DNA of 54,178 bases from Willaertia magna (taxonomy: Eukaryota > Heterolobosea > Eutetramitea > Acrasida > Naegleriidae): the NCBI GenBank assembly GCA_902984215.1, contig CADWAF010004591.1, positions 1 to 54,178 on the forward strand, in the 5' to 3' direction. The position numbers were made by a program, and so were the translations under genes. The notes under the pieces are model-generated. The model searched no databases and was not told where the DNA came from. It saw only the letters and a list, made by a program, of their open reading frames with translations. Below, piece by piece: positions 32,377 through 41,096 of this stretch (within the stretch, counting starts at the first letter, position 1; each line of letters starts with the position of its first letter).

Positions 32377-33579
32377 ATGATCGCCAATAAAGATGAAGAA
32401 ACTGAACCACAACTATGCCCCGATTCATTTTACGAAAACGCTTCTTCTAGTTATCTTTCCAATTTGTCAACGTTTTGTTCTTATATTTATTCACCATCTT
32501 CTTTTGTAAAGAAATTTAATTCTTTTGTGGATATTAAAAATTTCTATGCCGTGAAAGATTTACGAATTTTAATACAACACCAAACCATTCATTGTTGCAG
32601 AAAAAGAAATTATTTTATTTTACAAAATAAGAAAGAACTTGACAATAATTTACAAGTAAAAGAAGTAATTTTAAAACAAAATTTATTGGAATTCCCTGCA
32701 ATTCATTCACAACTTTACAAAAAATCTAATTTCGTACACGAATTCGTTGAAGAAAACAAAAGTGTTAATCAAAAAGAAGTTGAAGTAAAAGTAATTAATG
32801 GAGATTGTATTGATATTGCCTTATACCTTCAAGATTTACTTTTAAAAGAAATACAACAAACAACAATTGTTGACCTTAATAATAACATCAACACTCAATC
32901 CACTTACTACCCAAAAGTTGCTGTACTAAACATGGCTAATCCTTCGTCACCTGGTGGTGGCTACCTCGGTGGATGTGGAGCACAAGAAGAAAACCTTCAT
33001 AGAAGATCCAACCTCTATCAATGCCTAGATAACAGAAAAGATAAATTAGATCCATTAAGAAAATGGGATTACCCAATAGGTTATGAATCTGGTGTTTATT
33101 CCCCAAATGTTCTATTCTTTAGAGGGAATGAAAAGAAAGGTTATCCTTTCTTTAAAACACCAAGATTAATAGATGTGATTACGGCAGCTGCTGTCCCCAA
33201 TAGAGGAGGACTCTTGTCAACTAGTACTTTAATAGATGAAAGGAATGAAGGTACTATTGAAGTTATATTAAGGATTGCAGTAAAACATAATATTCGTAAT
33301 TTAGTTTTAAGTGCATTAGGTTGTGGTGCTTTTAAGAATGATCCAAGTGAAATGAGTAAAAGGTTTTTTAAGTTAATTTATAGTGATGAATTTAAGAATT
33401 GTTTTGATAGAATTTATTTTGCAATTATTGAAGATCATAATTCACATAAGTTACATAATAAAGAAGGAAATATTAAACAGTTTGGTTGTGAAGATGTTGA
33501 ATTACAAAAAGAAATGTTTGATTATGATTATGAGTCAATGAATGAGTGGTATGAAAAGTATTATGAAAATTTACAATAA
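32377..33579 (+). CDS. Bacterial-type poly(ADP-ribose) glycohydrolase macrodomain (DUF2263/TIGR02452)
   Basis: 400 residues. The catalytic signature GGG-x7-QEE is complete: G193-G195, then YLGGCGA, then Q203-E205. Supporting family blocks are VAVLNMANPSSPGGGYL, ESGVYSPNVLFFR, ITAAAVPNRGG, RIAVKHNIRNLVLSALGCGA and FKNDPSEMSKRFF. Such enzymes hydrolyse poly(ADP-ribose) chains with the two Glu residues; the fold is a macrodomain. About 150 residues of N-terminal extension precede it without a recognised motif. The bacterial-type form is found in fungi and various protists, so it need not be a recent transfer; base composition matches neighbours. Confidence 0.9.
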   Translation: MIANKDEETEPQLCPDSFYENASSSYLSNLSTFCSYIYSPSSFVKKFNSFVDIKNFYAVKDLRILIQHQTIHCCRKRNYFILQNKKELDNNLQVKEVILKQNLLEFPAIHSQLYKKSNFVHEFVEENKSVNQKEVEVKVINGDCIDIALYLQDLLLKEIQQTTIVDLNNNINTQSTYYPKVAVLNMANPSSPGGGYLGGCGAQEENLHRRSNLYQCLDNRKDKLDPLRKWDYPIGYESGVYSPNVLFFRGNEKKGYPFFKTPRLIDVITAAAVPNRGGLLSTSTLIDERNEGTIEVILRIAVKHNIRNLVLSALGCGAFKNDPSEMSKRFFKLIYSDEFKNCFDRIYFAIIEDHNSHKLHNKEGNIKQFGCEDVELQKEMFDYDYESMNEWYEKYYENLQ

Positions 33580-33666
33580 TTTGTGGAACTGTGTTAAATT
33601 TTAAGTTGAAACTGATTAAAATGTTTACAAAATTAACAAAAAAACGTTTTGTTTGAGCTTAAAAAA

Positions 33667-34768
33667 ATGCACAAAAAGTATTTTGTAGGTCCACATCTAA
33701 TTTTTATTTAGAAATTCTCAACGTTTTAGAGTTGTGGTTTAAATGACAATAATCAATTGACGCATGGAATTAGTGATGGTACATTTCATGAGATGCGCAT
33801 TCCACAAAATATAAAAGTTAAAGAAATAAAATGTGGTTGCGGGGTGATTTTAATTAAAAGTAAGTAATTTGTTTTTAATTTATTTAATGTCAATATTCAA
33901 GCTAATGAAAATTATTTATATGCATTTGGAGCTAATTTGTAAGTTTCTTTAATTGTTTTATTATTAACAATAATTATTATTGTAAAGTGTGGGACAATGT
34001 GGTGTTGGAACAAAGGGAGGAGTCAAAAGTTGGACAAGATGTATTTTAATTAATTCTTCGAAAGTTTACAAAAAGAAAAAGAAAAAGAATATGTATAAAA
34101 ACAGTAATGAATTTGTAACAAATGTTAATGATTTTTCTTGTGGTGTACTCAATTCATTAATTATTACAGATAATTATCACAATATATATTATACAGGTCA
34201 TAAAATTAATGATAACGAAAGTGATAAATATTTATTTACAAATATAAATAATTTAGTTCCATTACATAACGGTTTATTTTCAAATTACAAAAAATATACA
34301 AGAGTATTAACAGGAAGAAGTTCATTTATTGTTGTAATAGATGATGAAATAATTAATTATATAACACTTGGTGATTATTGTGTCAAAAAAAACTATGAAA
34401 ACCAAAAATTTTACGGTTATAAAATTAAGGAAATTCAAATTACAGAAAATGGATTTATTTTTACAACACAAAGCAATTTGTTATATTCTTACAAAACTTG
34501 TTTAGATAAGGAAACACAAGAACTAACCTCTGTTTATTTTATTCATCCACACAATAGGTTAGTTGCATGTCATTTAGGTTCGGGAGTTGTTTATAGATAT
34601 GGTAATTATAAATATTATAAAGATAGAGGAATGTATTATAAATATCCTCTTGGTAATTATAAAGTCAAAAGGAATATGGAATTCCATTGTAATGATTTAG
34701 TTCAACCATTACCTTACAATATTAGTAATGAAGGAAATGAAAAGAAGAGATTTAAAATTATATTTTGA
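33667..34768 (+). CDS. Divergent RCC1-like propeller protein
   Basis: Four exons (33667-33684, 33730-33859, 33902-33938, 33988-34768) with 42-49 nt introns join in frame to 321 residues. Exon 1 encodes only MHKKYF. The joined N-terminus gives SCGLNDNNQLTHGISDGTFHE, and exons 3-4 give NENYLYAFGANFVGQCGVGT, two clear RCC1 turns. Later blades are degenerate (IYYTGHKINDN, FIFTTQSNLLYSY). Exons 2 and 3 are only 130 and 37 nt and would be missed by simple frame calling. It is shorter and more diverged than the RCC1 gene at 5996-7403. Function unknown. Convergent with RIO1 with about 60 bp between stops. Confidence 0.75.
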
Positions 34769-34827
34769 AAGATTGAAACAAATTTTATTGTCTTGTGAGT
34801 TTAATGACATTACTTTTTTGTAAAGAT

Positions 34828-36297
34828 TTAATTAAAATGTTTTTCCATTGAATCATATAGTTCATGAGTGCACATGGATGATTTTGGTAAGAATACATTA
34901 ATGAAATACTCTTCATCTTTTGTTTGATCAATTAGGTTAATATCTCTTTCTTTTAACGATTCTAATATTGATTCCAAGCTTTCACTTTCTTCTACATTTT
35001 CTTCTTTTATAGTGTATTCAAAAAGTTCTTTATCTGTTAAAATGTGAATTAAACCTTGTTTCTTAAAGTATTCATTTACATGTTTACAATCATCTTTTAA
35101 AAATTGTTTTGCATTGATGTGATTTGTTTCTACTGCCTGTGATACATCAATAAAATAGATTTGATTTTTGAAATATAAAATATTATATTCTGATAAATCT
35201 GAATGAATTAAATGTGCCTTTTGATACATTTTTCTCATATTTTCAATCACGTCAATATAAATCATTCTTAATTTTTCTAATGAATAAATATTACTATCTT
35301 TTAAGGTTGGTGCTGGAAAACCATTCTTTCCAATGAAAGACATTAAAAGAACGTGTTCTTTAACTTCAAATGGTTGAGGGCATGGGATACCTGCATTGTA
35401 TAATTTCTTTAGATTCTTCAACTCTTTTTCTGCATATTTCTTTACGTTCTTTTGACTGTTGTTTGATTTTAAATTTTCTTTAAAGCGATATTCACTAACT
35501 TGGTAATCTACTCTTTTTCTATAGGACATACCAACAGTTTTAAATACTTTTACACAAAACTTTTGTTCTTTTTCTTCCACTTTACTTGTTGTGACAGTCA
35601 CTTCTGTGTTGTCAGTATTATTTTCACTAGTAGGTGTTATTAAGGTTGCATTGCTGCCATCTGTTACATTTGATTGAAGTTTTAACTCATCTTGAATAAT
35701 TTGTAAGGGTATTTCAGTTGTATTATCGTGTTTCTTCTTTCTTTCCTTTTCTTTAAATTCATAAATTGGTCCAGTTGCACAAAATACATGTGATTCTTTT
35801 CCTGAAGAAACTGAACCAGAAATTTTATCTAAAATTCCATTATTCATTAACTTGTATAAAATCATTTGTGTTCTTTTATCTAAGACTTTATCGAATGTTC
35901 TTTTATCTCCCTTTCCAACAGTTGTAGTTTTATATTTACTGTTCTTAGTATTATTGGTGCTGTCAACAAGCGTTGTTTTTAAACCAAATAGTGGAGAGTC
36001 CTTAGCGAATTCTGAAGTAATGACAATGGTGGATTTATTATCTTCATCATTTTCGTAAAGGATATAATCGCTTAATGGTTGTTGTTGATTACCTCCAATA
36101 ATCGTTGTGCTATTATAATTTTCTTCTTCTTGTAATGATAAGGCATATTCTTCATCAGTCGTTTGAGGTTTATTATATATTTGTTCTACTTGTGATGGAA
36201 TGTTCATGTCCAAGATAAAATCTTCTAAGGATTTCTTAATCTTTAGATTGACTCTTTTTTGTTGGAGTTTCTTGTTAATACTTTGAATATTCAACAT
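34828..36297 (-). CDS. RIOK1: RIO1 serine kinase/ATPase
   Basis: 489 residues from the Met at 36297, chosen because it follows an A-rich leader and starts MLNIQSINKKLQQKRVNLK; an in-frame Met 37 codons upstream (36408) is less likely. RIO landmarks: TFDKVLDKRTQMILYKLMN, SVSSGKESHVFCATG (flexible P-loop), CVKVFKTVGMSYRKR (catalytic Lys and flexible loop), AGIPCPQPFEVKEHVLLMSF (hinge), HLIHSDLSEYNIL (catalytic Asp) and FIDVSQAVE (metal-binding Asp). RIO1 acts in the final cytoplasmic maturation of the 40S subunit. Unusual: about 65 Thr/Asn/Glu-rich residues are inserted between the P-loop segment and the VKVF Lys strand, longer than in the animal protein. Confidence 0.95.
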   Translation of the reverse strand: MLNIQSINKKLQQKRVNLKIKKSLEDFILDMNIPSQVEQIYNKPQTTDEEYALSLQEEENYNSTTIIGGNQQQPLSDYILYENDEDNKSTIVITSEFAKDSPLFGLKTTLVDSTNNTKNSKYKTTTVGKGDKRTFDKVLDKRTQMILYKLMNNGILDKISGSVSSGKESHVFCATGPIYEFKEKERKKKHDNTTEIPLQIIQDELKLQSNVTDGSNATLITPTSENNTDNTEVTVTTSKVEEKEQKFCVKVFKTVGMSYRKRVDYQVSEYRFKENLKSNNSQKNVKKYAEKELKNLKKLYNAGIPCPQPFEVKEHVLLMSFIGKNGFPAPTLKDSNIYSLEKLRMIYIDVIENMRKMYQKAHLIHSDLSEYNILYFKNQIYFIDVSQAVETNHINAKQFLKDDCKHVNEYFKKQGLIHILTDKELFEYTIKEENVEESESLESILESLKERDINLIDQTKDEEYFINVFLPKSSMCTHELYDSMEKHFN

Positions 36298-36496
36298 GAT
36301 AATTTTTTTTGATATTAGAATTCGATTGTCATTTGCTTTGACTTTTATACCCAAATAAATTATTTTTAGTTTTTGAGTTTCACTTTGTTTGAAGATGAAA
36401 AAGTTCAAATGACTGGAATTAATTGAAGTTGTAAATTCTTTTTGATTGTTCTTATTTATAATGAATTAAATTACTTTTATTCCAAGTCAATAAATC

Positions 36497-37405
36497 TTAC
36501 AACTTCTTTTTTTTTAATAAAGGTTCATTCTCTTTAATTTCTTCTCCACAACAAACTACAAGAGATATATCAGAGAATGATTTATTGTCCACACTCTTCA
36601 TCACCTTACTATCCCATTCTTTCATTACTTTTTCTTGTATTTCCTTTCTCTGTCCAATTAATTTATAATGTAAACAATATTCTCTTTCTTCCTTAGTTTT
36701 TGGTGGCATTTGTGACGCATAGTAATCACAACATTTATACCACAAAGTAGATTCAAAACCAACTCTCCAAATGAATTCTTCAAGAGAGTAACAAACAAAT
36801 GTTAAATCCTCTTGTAAATTACAATCTAGGTTATGTTCGTAAAATAAAGAGTTAGAAACTACTACACATGGATTTTGCCAACTTCCAACAATATTAAAAT
36901 CTGTCACTTTCTTGTCAAAAAATACAAACCAAGTACAACAACCTTGTTGGTCATTAAAAAAAGGAATGACATAAAACTCATTTGTTGGAAGGTATCTTTT
37001 AAAAGGTCCTATTGGTTTACATGTCAAAAAGTAACAAGCAGTTGGGCTTTCAAAACCTCCTTGTAACTTTGCAGAATTCATTAATTGTTTCAACAATTCT
37101 GGAAATATGTCACATTCTTCTTTATGTAAACCACTTTCTGAAAGTTGAATGATACGTTGTTCTTCTTCATCTTCATTTTCTTTAAGCTTCCAATCCCAAT
37201 TTCCATGAAATTCTATTGGACATTTTGGAAGTTCATCTAAAGGAAAATAGTCATATGTACCTTCTCCATTTCTAACACCAATAATTTCGCTGGCAATCCA
37301 ACCTTTATCAAGTTTAGTTAAAAAGGGATGTAATTTAACATTGGATGGAATTGAAGTGATGTATTTGTCTTTTGTTGAAAAGGTGATTGGTATTTTTTCA
37401 GACAT
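36497..37405 (-). CDS. Uncharacterised protein, possibly SUKH/Knr4-like
   Basis: 302 residues, one exon, ATG after T/A-rich leader. No confident family. The middle has alternating strands with Trp and Cys (FYVIPFFNDQQGCCTWFVFF, FNIVGSWQNPCVVVSNSLF) followed by a helical FVCYSLEEFIWRVGFESTLW. That pattern resembles SUKH (SMI1/KNR4) domains, which end with an F-L-x-x-F-W helix, but the key motif is not clear enough to call. Eleven Cys are spread through the chain, without zinc-finger spacing. The C-terminus is Lys-rich (LLKKKKL). No signal peptide or TM. Divergent from the Der GTPase. Confidence 0.65.
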   Translation of the reverse strand: MSEKIPITFSTKDKYITSIPSNVKLHPFLTKLDKGWIASEIIGVRNGEGTYDYFPLDELPKCPIEFHGNWDWKLKENEDEEEQRIIQLSESGLHKEECDIFPELLKQLMNSAKLQGGFESPTACYFLTCKPIGPFKRYLPTNEFYVIPFFNDQQGCCTWFVFFDKKVTDFNIVGSWQNPCVVVSNSLFYEHNLDCNLQEDLTFVCYSLEEFIWRVGFESTLWYKCCDYYASQMPPKTKEEREYCLHYKLIGQRKEIQEKVMKEWDSKVMKSVDNKSFSDISLVVCCGEEIKENEPLLKKKKL

Positions 37406-37603
37406 TTTTTTATTCTAAAACTTACTGGAAAAACGAAAATTACGAATCAATTTTTTTATTTTTACAATGGTTTTACTCATATACTCTTATATTGAATATC
37501 AATAAACATGATTTAATTTATTGGTCAGATTGCAACAATAGTGTGAAATTAACAATTCAATCATTTAACTCCAAAATTTGATTGAGCTCGACCGCCAAAA
37601 AAA

Positions 37604-39502
37604 ATGTCTTCAAGCAACAAACAACAATTTATCGGAAAGGCTTTAAAATTAATAAAAAGTAAAGAAAACCTTAGAGTTGCAATTATTGGAAGAGAAAATG
37701 TAGGAAAAAGTACTCTATTTAATTCACTATTAGGTAGACAACATTCAATTGTACATAATTCCCCCGGAGTAACAAGGGATTGTCAAGAAGCAAAAACAAC
37801 AATTAAATTAAAATATCCAATGAATATTTCTAAATTAATTTTTGATAAAAAGAAACTTAAAAGATTAGTAAAGAAAATAAATTGTACATTTATTGATACT
37901 CCCGGTGCTAACTATATGGATTCAATTATTCAACAAACACAAGATAGTGTCGCTAGTTCACATGTAGCATTATTAGTTACAGATTGTAAAGATGGTTTAA
38001 AGAAATGGGATTATAATGTTGCTAACTATTTAGAAATGAAAGGAATCCCTGCTTTACATATCCTTAATAAATGTGATAATTATTTACAACAAGGTGATTT
38101 TGAAGAACTGGAACAAGTTTTAACGAAAAATAAAATCCCTATTTTAGGAACACCAATTCCAGTTTCAAGTGAAATGAAATTAGGTTTAGAACAAATTGTT
38201 TCATCTATTCAACCATTTCACTTTTTAACTGAGAATTATAATTTAACTGAAAATAAAGAATTATATCAATCTTTATTAAATGAATTTGATGAAAGAGTAA
38301 AGAATAATAAATTATCATTTGAAAAGAATGAAGATAATGATCAAGAATATATTTATGAAACAATTGAGGATTTGGGTGAATCTCAATTCTTTGACAAATA
38401 TAAAAGTGAATGGGAGAGTGGACCTGTACCTATAAGAAATAGAGAAGATATTATGACTAAGATTGAAAGTAAACAAGTAGTTGGTTCAGAAATTAAAGAA
38501 AGTGTAACAGAAAGAGCTAAGGCTTTAAGTAAAGAAAGAGAATTAAAGATGGAAAGGGAACATCAACAAACAATTGTCGAGAAAAAAGAGGAAGAAGAAG
38601 ATTTTGAAGAAGATGAAGAGGAAATAGAAGAAGAAATAACAAGTGAAGATACTCATAAGGATGATACTATGAGATTAGCTATTATAGGTAGATCAAACGT
38701 TGGTAAAAGTACTTTATTAAACCATTTAATTGGAGAGGAAAGAACGAGAGTTTCAAGTACACCGGGAACTACAAGAGATACTATTGAAGTTGAGGCAGTT
38801 AATGAAAAGACAGGACAACGTTATTTAATATGTGACACTGCAGGTATAAGAAAAAAGAAACATACACTGACAGATAGAATTGAAGAAATGTCACTTAAAG
38901 ATACATTAAGAACTATTAAATATTCAAATGTTTGTTGTTTAGTTGTAGATCCAACTAATGCAATTGCTGGAACGGGTGTTGGTTTAACTCAACAAGATTT
39001 AGAAATTGCAAGAATGGTTGAAAAAGAAGGTAGAGCTTTAATATTAGCATGTAACAAATGGGATTTAGTTAAACATCCATATGTTGTTGCAGATCAAATT
39101 GAAAAACAAATTGAGGGATCGTTAGCTCAATTACAAGGTATATCAGTTGTTGTTTGTTCTGCGAAGACTGGAAAGAATTTACATTTACTTTTAAAGGAAT
39201 GTGAAAAAGCTTATCAGAAATGGTCAACTAAGGTTTCTGCACATAGATTAAATCATTTCTTAGAACAATATTTACAAACAAAACCTATACCTGCATCTTA
39301 TCCAAGAATTAAATTTATTGCTCAGATTGGTGTGAAACCTCCTACTTTCTGTATCTACACTCATAAACAAAAGTTACCAGCCAACTTTGAAAGACAAATT
39401 ATGAATGCAATAAGAGATGAATTTGAATTGGGTGGAGTTCCGTTCAGAGTAATACAGAAGATTGCAAATTCTAAAAAACAAACTTCCGATAAGAAGAATT
39501 AA
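37604..39502 (+). CDS. Der/EngA-type double GTPase
   Basis: 632 residues with two tandem TrmE-Era-EngA-type G domains and a C-terminal KH-like domain. Domain 1: GRENVGKSTLFNSLLG, SPGVTRD, DTPG, NKCD (about 27-200). A charged linker of about 160 residues is rich in Glu. Domain 2: GRSNVGKSTLLNHLIG, TPGTTRDTIE, DTAGIRKK, NKWD, SAK (about 358-545). KH-like end: RIKFIAQIGVKPPTFCIYTH...RYxxN replaced by NFERQIMNAIR. In bacteria Der assembles the 50S subunit; in plants a copy acts in plastids. In a heterotroph a mitochondrial role is likely, though no strong presequence is visible (MSSSNKQQFIGKALKLIKS is mildly basic). The linker is longer than in bacteria. A BolA gene starts 11 nt after the stop. 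Confidence 0.93.
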   Translation: MSSSNKQQFIGKALKLIKSKENLRVAIIGRENVGKSTLFNSLLGRQHSIVHNSPGVTRDCQEAKTTIKLKYPMNISKLIFDKKKLKRLVKKINCTFIDTPGANYMDSIIQQTQDSVASSHVALLVTDCKDGLKKWDYNVANYLEMKGIPALHILNKCDNYLQQGDFEELEQVLTKNKIPILGTPIPVSSEMKLGLEQIVSSIQPFHFLTENYNLTENKELYQSLLNEFDERVKNNKLSFEKNEDNDQEYIYETIEDLGESQFFDKYKSEWESGPVPIRNREDIMTKIESKQVVGSEIKESVTERAKALSKERELKMEREHQQTIVEKKEEEEDFEEDEEEIEEEITSEDTHKDDTMRLAIIGRSNVGKSTLLNHLIGEERTRVSSTPGTTRDTIEVEAVNEKTGQRYLICDTAGIRKKKHTLTDRIEEMSLKDTLRTIKYSNVCCLVVDPTNAIAGTGVGLTQQDLEIARMVEKEGRALILACNKWDLVKHPYVVADQIEKQIEGSLAQLQGISVVVCSAKTGKNLHLLLKECEKAYQKWSTKVSAHRLNHFLEQYLQTKPIPASYPRIKFIAQIGVKPPTFCIYTHKQKLPANFERQIMNAIRDEFELGGVPFRVIQKIANSKKQTSDKKN

Positions 39503-39513
39503 AAAATAAAAGA

Positions 39514-39777
39514 ATGAGTAAAATAGATGCAAATTCATTAGAGCAAATTATTAAAGAAAGATTAGAAGCAACCCATGTAGAAATTGAAGATATATCGGGT
39601 GGATGTGGATCATCATTTAGTGCATTCATTGTCTCACCTGTTTTTGAAGGATTAAAATTATTAGAACGTCAACGATTGGTAATGACAAAACTACAAGAAG
39701 AAATGAAATCCATTCATGCTTTTACCTTTAAGAAATGCATAACTCCAAAACAATATGAAGAACAACAAAATAAATAA
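39514..39777 (+). CDS. BolA-like protein (BOLA3 type)
   Basis: 87 residues, the usual family size. It starts LEQIIKERLEATHVEIEDISG. The loop GGCGSSFSAFIVSPVFEGL carries the Cys of the BOLA3/BOLA2-type GGCG motif that helps ligate a shared 2Fe-2S cluster with a monothiol glutaredoxin. The helix-turn LLERQRLVMTKLQEEMKSIH ends with the conserved His ligand (IHAFTFKK). BOLA3 supports cluster delivery to mitochondrial lipoate synthase and complex proteins; BOLA2 is cytosolic. The sequence context (DISGGCG) is closer to BOLA3, but no presequence is present. It is 11 nt downstream of the Der gene and 9 nt from the end of the convergent phosphatase gene. Confidence 0.93.
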   Translation: MSKIDANSLEQIIKERLEATHVEIEDISGGCGSSFSAFIVSPVFEGLKLLERQRLVMTKLQEEMKSIHAFTFKKCITPKQYEEQQNK

Positions 39778-39786
39778 AGATTATAT

Positions 39787-41019
39787 TTATATTCCTAATC
39801 TAAACTTTAATACATTTCTGACATCATCTGTATACCGCAGAGCTTCAAGGAAAGGAAGTAAATGAAGTAAAGCAGAATCTCTTTCATTATCAGCAAGCCA
39901 ATTACTTATAGGTACAGCATTCTCTTGATACCATAAATAACTAACTGGACTATTATCAATAATCATACACTTGGATAAATCTTTACAAACAGTTTTTAAA
40001 TCCTTTACATAAACTCCATGTTCTGTAACAAAACAACTAGATCTAAAATATCTATTCTTTATCTTATCTGAACTGTATAATCTATTAATTACTGGATTAG
40101 CGTAACTTTTAACACTTGCGGTAAATATAACAACATCATACCACTCACAAACACATTCCATAAATGTTTTTAAATAAGGTCTTTCAGAAACATAAAAAGT
40201 ACATAATTGTTGATCAATCATTACATCTAAAATATAATTATATAATTTTTCAACATTTCTTCTAGGTGGTGTTGTACTTGCATGAATTAATGTTTCATCT
40301 AAATCTAAAATTAAAGTATGTTTCTTATTAATTGTTGGATTTGGAATAGTTTTACAAATATTTTCAATTTGTTGTACAATTACGTTTTTACATTTTACAT
40401 AATTTTGATTTAAAGTTTGTAAAGTTTTATTATTTGATGAACAACAATTGTTATTTGTTGTTTCCGTATTATTTGTTGAATTATTTTGATTATTATTTAA
40501 TTGTTTCTTATTATTAGAATAATAAATTATTAAATCATATAATTTATTATAAATAGAAGAAAGTAAAAAAAGAAAATAAATAAATGAAAATTGAATTGTT
40601 TGAATAATTTGTAATAAAAAGATATTTAATTGTTGTTCTTTTTGTTGATTTTCTTTTTGAACAACTGTGTTATTAATATTACCACTACTAATGTTACTAC
40701 TATTAGTGTTAATATTTTCTTCCCTTACCAATCTATTACTTTTCGTATTTATTAAAGAAGGTGATGAACTAGAAAAACTAGAAGAAAGTGGAGAATTTGT
40801 AAATTTTAAAGAATTTCTACTACGATTATATAATGTTGGTGTTGTAGATGAAGAAGAACATGTACTATTATTATTACCAATATTATTAGTACTAATAGTT
40901 AAAGATGTTGTTGTTGGTGTGTGAGGAGTAGTTGTGGTAGTGGAAGTAACAACGGTAGATTGTTGGCTACAAGACAATACCAAAGGGGCGGGAATTCTCG
41001 TTATTCCAGCAACTTTCAT
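39787..41019 (-). CDS. Dullard/CTDNEP1-like HAD phosphatase
   Basis: 410 residues from the Met at 41019 (MKVAGITRIPAPLV, preceded by an A-run); an in-frame Met 12 codons upstream is less likely. A Thr/Ser/Asn-rich N-terminus of about 110 residues precedes a hydrophobic segment (IIQTIQFSFIYFLFLLSSIY), then a poly-Asn stretch and the FCP1/SCP phosphatase domain from about 220. This has LILDLDETLIHAS (catalytic DxDET/V), FYVSERPYLKTFMECVCEWY, VVIFTASVKSYANPVI, FVTEHGVYVKDL and MIIDNSPVSYLW. CTDNEP1 dephosphorylates lipin at the nuclear envelope/ER; a membrane anchor before the catalytic domain fits this branch more than soluble SCPs. Convergent with BolA with 9 nt between stops. Confidence 0.88.
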   Translation of the reverse strand: MKVAGITRIPAPLVLSCSQQSTVVTSTTTTTPHTPTTTSLTISTNNIGNNNSTCSSSSTTPTLYNRSRNSLKFTNSPLSSSFSSSSPSLINTKSNRLVREENINTNSSNISSGNINNTVVQKENQQKEQQLNIFLLQIIQTIQFSFIYFLFLLSSIYNKLYDLIIYYSNNKKQLNNNQNNSTNNTETTNNNCCSSNNKTLQTLNQNYVKCKNVIVQQIENICKTIPNPTINKKHTLILDLDETLIHASTTPPRRNVEKLYNYILDVMIDQQLCTFYVSERPYLKTFMECVCEWYDVVIFTASVKSYANPVINRLYSSDKIKNRYFRSSCFVTEHGVYVKDLKTVCKDLSKCMIIDNSPVSYLWYQENAVPISNWLADNERDSALLHLLPFLEALRYTDDVRNVLKFRLGI

Positions 41020-41096
41020 TTTTTTCGACCAAAAAAATAGGTTTACATAAAGCAAGAACTTTCACAATTTTTTTAATACAAGCTATTTTAAATGAT

